64,000 bases of DNA from Helianthus annuus (Eukaryota; Streptophyta; Magnoliopsida; Asterales; Asteraceae), in contig NC_035449.2 of the NCBI RefSeq assembly GCF_002127325.2, positions 77,476,693 through 77,540,692 of the forward strand, in the 5' to 3' direction. This document shows positions 44,949-55,264 of this stretch, piece by piece. Below the pieces are notes generated by a model. That model was given only the letters and a program-made list of their open reading frames with translations. It made no database searches and was not told where the DNA came from. The position numbers and the translations under genes were made by a program. The first letter of the stretch is position 1. Every line of letters begins with the position of its first letter.

Positions 44949-47880
44949 TTAGGTTCTGCTTCTGGTTGCAGGGGTCTTAGGAAACAAGTGGGGGTATTTC
45001 TCTTTCATTCGGTCCTCACGCTCCCAGGTGTATTCTGCACCATGTCTTGCATTCCAACGAACTTTGACGAGTTTGACACTGCTCCTGCGGGTTTTGTTGA
45101 TCTTCCAATCTGTAACCTCAACCGGTTCTTCGACAAAATGGAGCGTGTCGTCAACATGAATCTCGTTTGTAGGAATGACAACAGTCTCTTGCGTTGGACT
45201 CTTTTTTAGATTTGATACATGAAATGTATCGTGAACACCATTCAGCTCGGCAGGTAAGTCCAACTTGTACGCTACTAAACTAATCCTTTCCAGAATCTTG
45301 AATGGACCAATATATCGCGGATTCAACTTTCCACGCTTTCCGAAGCGTGCCACACCCTTCCAGGGTGATACTTTCAACAATACCATGTCACCTACCTCAA
45401 ACTCTAGAGGTTTTCTTCTTCGGTCCACATAGCATTTTTGTCGATCGCGAGCCGCCTTGATGCGATCTTGGATCTGTGTGATCTTATCTGTGGTTTCCTG
45501 GACCACATCAGGACCAACCAATTGTGTATCACCTGCATCAGACCAACAAAGCGGTGATCTGCACTTGCGTCCATATAGAGCTTCAAATGGCGCGGGTCCA
45601 ATACTGGTGTGGTAGCTATTGTTGTACGAAAATTCGACCAATGGTAAATGTTTATCCCAGCTACCTCCCAGGTCCATAACACATGCTCTCAGCATATCTT
45701 CCAAGGTCTGAATAGTTCTCTCACTCTGGCCATCGGTTTGCGGGTGAAAAGCGGTACTCAGATTCAACTGAGATCCAAAAGCTTCTTGGAAAGACTGCCA
45801 AATCCTTGACACAAACCTCCGTCTCTATCAGAGATGATCGAGAGAGGCACTCCATGACGTGCAACGATTTCTCTCATGTATATTTCGGCCAACTTGCTCG
45901 TGTTATCCTTCTCTCTGATGGGTAAGAAGTGCGCGGATTTCATTAGCCGGTCCACTATTACCCAAATAGTGTCATGACCTTTTGGCGTTCTTGGCAACTT
46001 TGTTATAAAATCCATTGAAATTTGTTCCCATTTGCACTTGGGAATCTCAGGTTGTCGCAGAAGTCCTGAAGGCTTCTGGTATTCAGCTTTTACCTTGGCG
46101 CACGTTAAACACTTGCTAACATAAACAACAACATCGCCTTTCATCCTAGGCCACCAAGAGTAATCCTTAAGATCCTGGTACATCTTATCCGCTCCTGGAT
46201 GGATAGAGTACCATGATTTGTGAGCTCCATCAAAGATAACCTTTCTCAAACCACCAAACAGAGGAACCCAAATCCTTTTCATGAAACATAGCGTTCCTTC
46301 CTCGTTTGGCACTAATTGCTTCTCCATCCCACGGAGATATTCCTCCTCAATGTTCCTTTCCTTCAGAGCCTCTTTCTGCACGGCACGAATGCGTAGGGAA
46401 AGATTTGTCTGGATAATCATCTCTAAAGCCCTAACCCTTATGGGCTTGATTCTTTCTTTTCGACTTAGGGCATCGGCGACCACATTCGCCTTCCCTGGAT
46501 GGTACTTGATCTCGCAGTCGTAGTCGTTCAACAATTCGACCCAACGTCTTTGTCTCATATTCAACTCTTTCTGGTCGAATATGTGCTGCAGACTTTTATG
46601 ATCTGTGAAGATTGTGCATCTCATACCATACAAATAATGTCTCCAAATCTTCAACGCAAATACCACTGCGCCTAGCTCCAAATCATGCGTGGTATAATTC
46701 TTTTCATGAACTTTCAACTGGCGTGATGCGTAAGCTATAACTTTCTGGCGCTGCATCAGCACGCAACCCAAACCTTGACGCGAAGCGTCACAATATACCA
46801 CAAAATCATCAATTCCCTCTGGTAACGATAAGATCAGCGCATTGCAAAGCTTGTCTTTCAACAGCTGAAACGCTTCTTCCTGTTTGATTCCCCAATCAAA
46901 CTTCTTATCCTTCTGCGTGAGGAAAGTCAATGGTTGAGCGATCTTTGAAAAATCCTCAGTAAACCTTCGATAGTACCCAGCCAAACCTAAGAATTGTCGA
47001 ATCTCGGTTGGCGTCTTTGGGGTCTCCCAATTCTTGATCGCTTCGATCTTTGTGGGGTCCACATGAATTCCATCTTCATTAACCACGTGTCCAAGAAATT
47101 GGACTTCGCGCAACCAAAATTCGCACTTCGAGAAGTTGGCATACAACTTTTCCTTCTTAAGTAACTCCAAGATAGCTCTCAAATGCTGTTCGTGCTCAGC
47201 TTTTGTCTTTGAGTAAATCAGAATGTCGTCGATAAACACGATCACAAACTTATCCAAGTATGGCTTGCAGACTCGGTTCATTAGGTCCATGAAAACTGCA
47301 GGTGCGTTTGTCAACCCAAACGGCATGACTAGGAACTCGTAATGTCCATAGCGAGTCCTAAAGGCTATCTTCGGGATACTTTCCTCTTGTATTCTTAGTT
47401 GATGGTATCCAGATCGAAGATCGATCTTTGAATAGAAACTCGAACCTTGCAGTTGATCAAACAGGTCATCAATCCTTGGCAGAGGATACCTATTCTTGAT
47501 AGTCAACTTATTCAACTCCCGGTAGTCAATGCACATACGAAAACTACCGTCTTTCTTCTTGACAAACAGAACTGGAGCTCCCCAAGGTGAGAAGCTTGGT
47601 CGGATAAATCCTTTGTCTAGCAACTGTTGAAGTTGTGTCGACAATTCCTGCATCTCCGACGGGGCAAGTCGATAAGGTGCCTTAGCCACAGGCGCGGCGC
47701 CTGGAACTAAGTCAATATGGAACTCTACTTGCCTTTGGGGCGGTAATCCTGGCAAATCTTCCGGAAAGACTTCAGGATATTCCCTTACGACAAGGATGTC
47801 TTCGATTTTTGGCTCAGCAGCTTTCTTATCCACGATGTGTGCCAAGAAGGCGGCACAACCCTTCTGTAAGCACTTTCAAG
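44949..47880 (-). pseudogene. Pol remnant of the minus-strand Gypsy element (RT, RNase H, integrase)
   Basis: RT, RNase H and the first part of integrase run uninterrupted from about 47845 to 45764 in one frame: [31 protein letters not shown], catalytic [14 protein letters not shown], RNase H YCDAS, integrase HHCC with [13 protein letters not shown] and the first catalytic Asp in [10 protein letters not shown], and the second in SDRD. A frameshift near 45810 is followed by the rest (45812-44949): the Glu in [17 protein letters not shown], and the chromodomain-like tail [18 protein letters not shown]. Homologous to the Tekay-type pol (33759-37280) at about the same length. Dead by the frameshift and by damage upstream. 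Confidence 0.92.
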
Positions 47881-49576
47881 CTTTCAGGCAGCTGATGATT
47901 CTTAGAGGTGTATCGCATTTTTCTCCATGAACTACGATCGGTTGGGATGCGAATGATCTTTTCGCGACAAATAATCTCAGCCTTGTTGCTCGACAACCAA
48001 TACATTCCTACTACCACATCGAAGCTTCCCAACTTGACTGGCAGTAGATCCAAGGTAAACTCACGCTCTCCCAACTCGATTACACAACCTCTGACAACTT
48101 CATTAGCTTCAACCAGCTTTCCATTAGCCAGTTCAATTGAGTACGGGATATCTAACTTACTAGCGGCTAACCCAAGCATATTCTTAAATTCTAATGATAC
48201 GAAGCTATAATTGGCACCAGTATCAAACAAAACGGATGCAAAGCATAGGGAACGTACCAGTAACAACATTGGGATCCTTGCGCGCTTCCCTCGCCTCAAT
48301 GTTAAAGACTCTTCCGCGTGCTTGATTCAGCTGCGGGCACTCCTTCTTGAAGTGTCCGATTCCCAGCTTGATTGTAGTTTTGATTTTGATTCACATTACC
48401 CGCTTGATTTGCATTGTTCCCTTGGTTTCCATTACCTCCATTATTCCCTTGTGAACGATTTCCACTACCACCACGGTTATTGTTCCTATTACCAAAACCT
48501 CCTTGGCCTCCCCGGCTAGCGTTAGCCCAACAAGAATCCTTCAGGTGGCCAACTTTTCCACAAGCTTCACATACTTTTGGCCCACACCGGCCAGAATGAT
48601 GACGCTGGCAGGTGTTACACTTGGGATGGGTACCCAAATAACCTTTTCCTTTCTTCTCAGCACCGGTTGCAGCTTGGACCGGTGTGCTTGATTCTCCTTT
48701 CTTGCCAACACCGCTTGTTCCTTGTTTGAAGTTCGAGAACTTCCTTTTGTTCTCGCCAGATGACTCTACGTGGGTCCCTTCTTTTTCTGCTCAACATTCC
48801 TAAACTTGTTTAAGCGGATGGCTTCCTCAGTAAGAGCTACGCTCAGATCGATGGCCTCTGTGATTGTCGCAGGCTTGGAAGTATTGACCATACTCATGAT
48901 CTGAGGTGCTAAACCCCAAATAAAGCGCTCAATTCGTTTGAATTCCGGTGTTATATAAGGTACCACATGAGATAAGTCGTGGAATCTCTGAACGTACTCA
49001 GCAATCTTGGGTCCTTCCATTTTCAGATGCCAAAACTCAGTCTCCAACTTTTGAATTTCAGCGCGTGAGCAATACTTCCTTAGCATGAGCTCTTTTAGCT
49101 CATCCCACGTCATCGCATAAGCGGCGGCTTCACCAAGAGTTTGCACTTGTAAGTTCCACCAGGATAGGGCTCCGTCCAAAAATAGCCCAGAAATGTAGGT
49201 CACTTGTTGTTCTGGAGCGCACTTGCTCATTCGAAGAACAGACTCAGTCTTTTCGGCCCATCTTACAAAAGCAACAGCACCTCCGGTGCCGTCGAAGTTC
49301 ACGGGCTTACAGTCTAGGAACTGCTTGTAAGTGCACCCTGCACATACGTTAGAATATACAAATGGCATTAGCGAACGTGCTAAAAATATCCAAATGTATC
49401 GCATTATGTCTCAACGACTTAACATTACCATGAGGTGGATTGTTATTGCTGTTGTTGTTCGAATTGCTTCCACTGGTTCCTCCTTGTGAGGCTGCATACT
49501 GTGCAATAGCGGCAGCAATGATTTGCTGGAGTTCTGCCTCGTTGGTAGGCATGCGTGGACCACGTCTCGGCGGCAT
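47826..49576 (-). pseudogene. Gag and protease remnant of the minus-strand Gypsy element
   Basis: Exon 1 starts ATG at 49576 (MPPRRGPRMPTNEAELQQI), with a Ser/Asn-rich run, to 49429. An intron-like segment (49428-49338) follows. The gag domain starts with GCTYKQFLDCKPVNFDG and ALSWWNLQVQ. Frameshifts near 48783, 48340, 48240 and 47880 break the rest. CCHC zinc knuckle CEACGKVGHLKDSC near 48540. Protease: LFDTGANYSFVS near 48213, so the catalytic Asp is present. All pieces in the right order, but not one frame. Confidence 0.88.
49338..49428 (-). other. Probable intron in gag of the minus-strand Gypsy element
   Basis: On the minus strand the donor is CATG/GTAATG and the acceptor GTGCAG/GGTGC. 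Removing 91 bases joins PPHG to CTYKQFLDCKP in frame, just before the conserved Asp-Cys-Lys-Pro of gag, the same place as in the Tekay-type element. Unspliced, the frame stops at 49349. Confidence 0.68.
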
Positions 49577-50012
49577 CTTCTAAAAGATGTTTCACGTAGG
49601 TCAGGTCATAGTAAGTAAAGGCGTAACAATATCAACACATAGCATCTCATGTTATAAATAAATCAAACACATAACATCTCATGTTATAAATAAATCAAAC
49701 ACATAACATAACATCACATGTTATAAAATATAAACAATCAATCCAACATCGCATATAATGAGAATACTGTGATTGCGCTGTCATAAATCAAGACCATAAT
49801 GCAAGGTTTACAAGTTCATCACTGTATCGTACATCATCAATGACTAAGGGCCACATCGCCCTAGTCCAAAACTATCAAATCAGTGTCAACAACAACCAAT
49901 ATACAAAACATCAAAAGTCATGATCATCCAAAAGGCGGTCTCCAAAAAGGCTGTATAGTCTGCACAATCGCGGTCCTCTCATCAAAAGTCTACCCGTGTC
50001 GTACAAAATGGC
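49577..50012 (-). repeat. Spacer between the extra ORF and gag, with a short tandem repeat
   Basis: No ORF. At 49637-49725 a 32-base unit with AACATCTCATGTTATAAATA is repeated about three times. The remainder is AT-rich. Confidence 0.6.
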
Positions 50013-51626
50013 CTAAGTTGATGGCGGTGGAGGAGGGGGAAAACGAGAAAAGAGCAAACGTCGCATATGAAGCCGGTCCTCCTCCATAGCGCGATGAGAG
50101 CGCATCAGGTATGCTATCTGCTGCTCAGGAGTCCAAAAACGAGCGACAGGGTCGGGGGATAACGGACGAGGAGGGTGTGATATGGCAGGTGGAGTTTGGC
50201 ACAGGCACGGGAGTCGCTGAGCTCTCTCCAGCTCCTGTGTGCGACGGGTCAGCGCCTCCTGCTGTATCATGAAAGATCTGAGAATATCCTCCGTAGAATA
50301 CCCCACGTGATATGGGTGATACGGATCAGATGGTGGCATAATGGGGGGCGTAGTCCAGAGGAACGGCTCACTAGATGGAGCGAAGGATGGTACAGCAGAT
50401 GGTGCAACTGTGGGAACAGCAGTGGAATGAGAAACCTGAGGTACAAATTGGTCTCCTCCTGTCATGAAAGGTGTATGACCAAAAGGCTGTCGTGATGAAC
50501 CCTCTCCAGGACGTGGTGGAGGTATGTCCTGAAGAAACGTGATAGGTAAGTCGGTGCGGTGAACATCAAAGGAAACTGAAACAGGGGCTGAAACGGGGGC
50601 TACAGGTGATGTAACCGGTACCACGAAAGGTGGGAAATGATCGTCATCATCTATCCACCCATTGCGGGTGTGAGCGTATCGTGGATCAATATGGGTCGCA
50701 AAAGGTGCACGGTCGAACATCACCGGCACTGGATCAGGAAGTGGTGCAACGACAGGATCCTCTAACAAAAGTGGAGCATCAGTAGGAGCATCGACAGCAT
50801 GATCATCCACCAACGGTGGAGCAACAATAGGATGATCATCAACAGGTAAATCATCAACGAGAGGAGCAACAGCAGGTGCATCGGCATGAACAGGGTCATG
50901 CTCTAATGCGGGGTCAGGAGCAACAACTGGCTCAGGGGCCACAGCAGGCTCCAGATCAACAAACTCCATATCAAAGTCAGCTGGATCAGCAAACACGGGA
51001 TCGACAGGGGCTACAGGATCCTCCAGGGGCTGGTCTAAATGAAAAAACTCAATGTCATGGTCTGGGTCAAAACCAGGTGGAAAAACAGGATCTGAATCAT
51101 CATTAACATCATGATCAAACTCAAAACTGTGTGCAGGAACCTGTGCAACTGATGATGCCATGTCCGGGTCGGCGTCGTGTGAATGGTGCTGCACTCCCTG
51201 AGTGTGTGAAGGTGCGGATGCCACAGACTCAAAGGAGTCTGGAACAGGTGAATGAAAGGGAGCCTCCTCTGCAGGAGCATCATCAAGAAGTAGGATATCA
51301 CCGGCAGCAATATGAGCCTCGCCCTCAAGTGGGTCCTCCTCAAATAGATCGACATCGTCGTCAGAGACAACATCGAGGGGCATATCAACAATAGGGTAAG
51401 CTGCAAGGGGCACAGGAGCAGGGATCACCGCGAGTGGCAAGTCCCCAACGAGATGGCCATCAGCAGGCTCTGCTACGACATCAGGCAGCGCAAAGGGCTG
51501 GAAGTCGTCATCGTCCGTGCTGGTAGTATCGGAAGTGTACACCACGTGCTCTGATGAAACTATGTCGTCTGATACTATAACCATGGGATCTGTAGTGTCC
51601 GACTCTCCAGTACCTGATGAAGGCAT
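50013..51626 (-). CDS. Acidic Pro/Asp-rich ORF upstream of gag (pre-gag)
   Basis: Minus strand. The open frame begins at 51668 but the likely start is ATG 51626 (MPSSGTGESDTTD), giving 537 residues. No known catalytic motif. The first third is rich in Asp, Ala, Val and Pro (DDDDFQPFALPD; HHSHDADPD). Repeated AP and DP clusters follow (PVAPVDPVFADPADF; AVAPEPVVAPDPALE), then a region with DLPITFLQDIPPPRPGEGSS, a helix with EALTRRTQELERAQ, and a proline-rich C end. It lies between the 5' LTR and gag. From memory, such an ORF occurs in related Asteraceae Gypsy elements and is often misnamed extensin-like. Role unknown. It is the longest intact frame in this otherwise broken element. Confidence 0.65.
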   Translation of the reverse strand: MPSSGTGESDTTDPMVIVSDDIVSSEHVVYTSDTTSTDDDDFQPFALPDVVAEPADGHLVGDLPLAVIPAPVPLAAYPIVDMPLDVVSDDDVDLFEEDPLEGEAHIAAGDILLLDDAPAEEAPFHSPVPDSFESVASAPSHTQGVQHHSHDADPDMASSVAQVPAHSFEFDHDVNDDSDPVFPPGFDPDHDIEFFHLDQPLEDPVAPVDPVFADPADFDMEFVDLEPAVAPEPVVAPDPALEHDPVHADAPAVAPLVDDLPVDDHPIVAPPLVDDHAVDAPTDAPLLLEDPVVAPLPDPVPVMFDRAPFATHIDPRYAHTRNGWIDDDDHFPPFVVPVTSPVAPVSAPVSVSFDVHRTDLPITFLQDIPPPRPGEGSSRQPFGHTPFMTGGDQFVPQVSHSTAVPTVAPSAVPSFAPSSEPFLWTTPPIMPPSDPYHPYHVGYSTEDILRSFMIQQEALTRRTQELERAQRLPCLCQTPPAISHPPRPLSPDPVARFWTPEQQIAYLMRSHRAMEEDRLHMRRLLFSRFPPPPPPST

Positions 51627-51724
51627 GACGTCTGTAACACGAACACAGACATATGCACAAACAATCAATCATATAATCAAATAAGCATGTTAGTCACCAA
51701 TAAGCAATCAGGTAATTCTTCCTA

Positions 51725-51990
51725 GTCCCACTAAACTATCCTCCCAGCCTCTCAGACTGATCCTCCTAATCTCTCAGACTATCCTCCCAGCCTCTCAGAT
51801 TGATCCTCCTAATCTCTCAGACTATCCTCCCAGCCTCTCAGACTGAACCTCCTAGTCTCTCAGACTAACTCCCTGGTCCCCCGACCAGAACCTCCCCAGC
51901 CACCCGGCTGAACCTCCCCAGCCACCCGGCTGAATCTACCCAGCCACCCGGCTAAACTCCCTCAGTCTCCCCGACTGAATCCCTGGTCTC
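51725..51990 (-). repeat. C-rich tandem repeat in the leader
   Basis: On the plus strand, CCTCCCAGCCTCTCAGACT-like units alternate with CCTCCTAATCTCTCAGACT, then CCTCCCCAGCCACCCGGCTG. About 10-12 units of 20-25 bases. Strong strand bias in composition (purine-rich on the element's sense strand). Confidence 0.75.
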
Positions 51991-52152
51991 CCCACCAACC
52001 AATAATTTTTAAGAAAAAGATGCTCAACTTTTGTTTTTAAAAATGTTTTGTACTTGGGATCTGGACGTAATGTATGCAATGTAAAAATGTTTTCGTGAGA
52101 GCCCTAGTCATAGTCTAGAATCGAGAAGGAATCCTAGTTCGCTATGATCAAA

Positions 52153-52164
52153 GCTCTGATACCA
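52153..52164 (-). other. Primer binding site of the minus-strand Gypsy element
   Basis: On the minus strand TGGTATCAGAGC, three bases from the LTR end, matching the initiator Met tRNA primer. Confidence 0.88.
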
Positions 52165-54172
52165 AGCTGTCACACCCTGGCTTTGCGGAAGCGTGGGTTT
52201 ATTTGGTGTGACTTCTTAATACCATGGCTTAATCACAACAAAGCTATATGAAAATAAAACTGTGATAATCATCCATTACTTCAAGTTTAAAAAGTAAAAT
52301 ACCACAACATTGTTTTAAACGTCGACACATGCAACGAAAATACAACACAGCAAAATAAAATCTTATTCGAAAGACACAACCACAGACATGAAATAAACAC
52401 AGTTTAAGACTTGTGACTCGTCCAGGTAAAAGCCACAACCCCTAAACTTGGATGACATCACCCTTCTTACGCAGCTTGAAAACATAGCATACCTCGCCAG
52501 ATCCCTAATTCCCTGAAATACATGTAAGTTGAAAAATCAACAAAAATGTTGAGCGAGTTCATGTAAAGTGAGTAAGTAAAACCTTTGTAAGTATAAAAAA
52601 ATCCCTGGTATGTAGCAAATAAGGAAATAAAGAGATCACCAATGGTTTGCAAGGCCATTGATATGTGTGAAGTGCAGTAGGAAGACTCAAACCTAGCAGA
52701 TTTTTACGTCGGGCTCAAAGTTACCCCGAGGTCCGTTCTGTTGGGCCTGGAGTTGGGCTCGCTACACCTAGATAGATCTACCGCTAATGACCCTCGGTCC
52801 TACAATGAGGATTAATGGCCTCCAGTTTCCGCCTACTCACTCACATGATCTAAGTAGTAACCCTCCTTACGCTAACCATACCATGTAAAAAGTATTCGTA
52901 ATCATAGTAACATGTATTTCACCCCCGAAGTATAAAAACTGAAAACAGTTAAGAGAAAAGGGGGACATGAACTCACAGAAGTGCGTCTCGAAATAGTATC
53001 TCCCAATCAACCTGCTGCGTGACGACCTACACGTACTAACTTCTATTAGACGGACGGCCGTGCCTTGGCTTAAGGTTTAAGTTTTTGGGAAATAGTTAGG
53101 CAACTATTTCGTATTTACACTTCTTAATTATCTATTAATTATATTCCTTCCCAAGGATGGGGGTTTTAATACATGTGCGTTTTTATAACTTCAAGAATAC
53201 ATTATTAAGTCTCACTTAATAAAATATATTTTAATTCATTTGTCTAAAATATTCCATCTCCAAAATATACATATTTTTCCCAAAAGTATTATATTTTATT
53301 CCATACAATTTCCAAAATGATACTTTTATCAAAATACGCACTTAAGAGCATTTTCCGAAAATACATAAGTTACATTTTAGAGTTCGTGTGGTAATAACAA
53401 TACCGGTGTAACTTAAATATTTATTTGTGAAGGCGTTGGTATTATTTTGAAGGTCGTAACTTCTCAGTGTATTCAAGTTATACTATTTTTACTCTAAAAA
53501 TAATATACATATAGTTCACAAAATAATCATAAAATCACACAAGTGTTTTACTATGAAATATATATCCTAAATATATATTTAATAAGTTTTATTTATGAAA
53601 ATCCACCTCCGACACTTGGTTATTTTGTAATTAAAATCGTGGCGAATTTTATTTGGAAAAACAAGTTAAAAATATATTTTTAACCATTTGTCACAAAATA
53701 TTTCCAAGTGTTATATTTCTGGAAAAATTTCGCCAGAGTTTCCTCTGTAACTGGAGGTGGCCACGCTTGCGAGCGTATCATTTTCTTTTAAAAATTCAAC
53801 CAACAACTTTTCAACCATCAATTTTCAATATTCAAACATCAACTAGTCAAAAATAAGTATAGATCGCAAACACATGAACTTGTAAGTCGTGTAAAATTAT
53901 GTAGTAACCTTCCAACATTTTTAGTAGGTCTTTCTATCTTTAAAAATAAAATCAGTTTCTTGAAAACTTTATTTTTAAAGAAAATGTAACTTTACAACTT
54001 CTAGTCCAAAAATTACGAAATTATTTATTGGTTAAATCTTTTGTCACACAAGTGTTTACACACTTGTTTGTTTGCAAAAATGCTTTTAGTTGTGTATGAT
54101 CCGGCTTTTAAACAAGATTTGCATCTTACACTTGGTTCTTTGAAAATACCACTTATAGATCTTTAGATCTAC

Positions 54173-54642
54173 TGTTGGTGCACTTACGTCTGCTGACTAC
54201 GTCTTACATCGAGTCTTGAAGTTGAACAGATCGGACATGGCATGGAAATCTAGAACTAGATATGTTGTATAGGGATCGCTTATTAGTCACTAGTCTAGGA
54301 CCGCTTATGTGTCAGTAGTGATCTGGATCGCTCATAGGGTTAGAATGTTGGACCGCTTTTATGTCATGATGGTGGACCGCTCATACGTACATGTCGTATG
54401 AGCGGACCAGCTTATCTATAAATAGGGGAGCGATCCTAACACATAGTTAACGGTATAATCTTCCGGTTGAGCCATGAAGTGCTGCCGAAGTGCTGTCAGA
54501 TCGTGTATTTGTATACAATATCAATAAAACAGCAAGATTAAAGTGAATACAGCTTGACTAGCACCGAATTATTAGTTTCCGCCTCTTAATTCGGATACGA
54601 ACTTCTCTGAACGACTCAAACAGGTCGAAGAACGATCCTACA
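54173..54642 (+). repeat. 5' LTR of the TR-GAG element
   Basis: Starts TGTTGGTGCACTTACG and ends GATCCTACA. It carries GGACCGCT words (54300, 54351, 54374), a hairpin at 54374-54408 with arms GGACCGCTCATACG and CGTATGAGCGGACC (13 of 14 paired, 7-base loop), and a TATA box 9 bases later. Confidence 0.92.
54417..54424 (+). promoter_or_regulatory. TATA box of the TR-GAG LTR
   Basis: TCTATAAATAGGGG next to the hairpin. The 3' LTR has the same box at about 61220. Confidence 0.75.
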
Positions 54643-54644
54643 AG

Positions 54645-54656
54645 TGGTATCAGAGC
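54645..54656 (+). other. Primer binding site of the TR-GAG element
   Basis: TGGTATCAGAGC, two bases after the LTR end; matches initiator Met tRNA. Next, CACAGGAGGAGG. Confidence 0.88.
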
Positions 54657-54881
54657 ACAGGAGGAGGAGTTCTTGCCATTTTAGCTGCAATTCTTCTGAT
54701 TTTCTACTCTTTCTTCACTTTTTCAAAATTTTTCACGGTAAAAACGACTCAAAATCACACAGTGCACTCGGAATCATGAATTAACAAACCCTTGAAGTTT
54801 TCAGAACTAAAATCGACCTAGAAAGTTGTTTTTTAGGTGGTTCGTTCATACAGATTTTCGCAAAAAGTGACATCAGCATCT

Positions 54882-55150
54882 GGACCGCTCCAAATTAATG
54901 TCTGGACCGCTCGAAATTTAAGCTTGGACCGCTCGAAATAACTTGTGGACCGCTCGAAATAACTTGTGGACCGCTCGTACGAACAGCTTGTGGACCACTC
55001 ATTGATACAATCTGTCTGAACCGCTCGAATTAACATTTCTGGACCGCTCGAATTAAAGTTTCTGGACCGCTCGAACGTACAACATCTGAACCGCTCGAAC
55101 GAACATCTCCTGGTCCGCTCGAACGGACATTGTTTGGTCCGCTCCAACGA
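54882..55150 (+). repeat. Array of GGACCGCTCGAA words in the leader
   Basis: Twelve copies start at about 54882, 54904, 54926, 54947, 54968, 54992, 55018, 55041, 55064, 55088, 55112 and 55136; intervals are 21-26 bases. Variants are GAACCGCTC and GGTCCGCTC. They lie between the primer site and the gag start at 55265. Confidence 0.88.
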
Positions 55151-55264
55151 CATATTTGCCGGTTCGCTCTTTAGTCAGTTCGCTTATTTGGACTGGTGTA
55201 GTTTCATTCTTGTGTCAGCTTCGCTTATTTGAATAGTTTGGCAAAGTTTGGAAAATTGTGAACG

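Noticed and set aside
50013..51626. Pre-gag ORF as a host extensin or leucine-rich-repeat extensin
   Set aside because: No signal peptide, no Ser-Pro(4) motifs typical of extensins, and the place between LTR and gag fits an element ORF.
54882..55150. Regular direct repeats that could be mistaken for a CRISPR array
   Set aside because: Plant nuclear context, repeat units of about 10 bases with 10-14-base spacers, no cas genes, inside an LTR element leader.
54833..55153. A 106-residue minus-strand ORF full of FERSTSY-like repeats
   Set aside because: It is the translation of the repeated GGACCGCTCGAA words on the wrong strand of the TR-GAG leader; no coding evidence.
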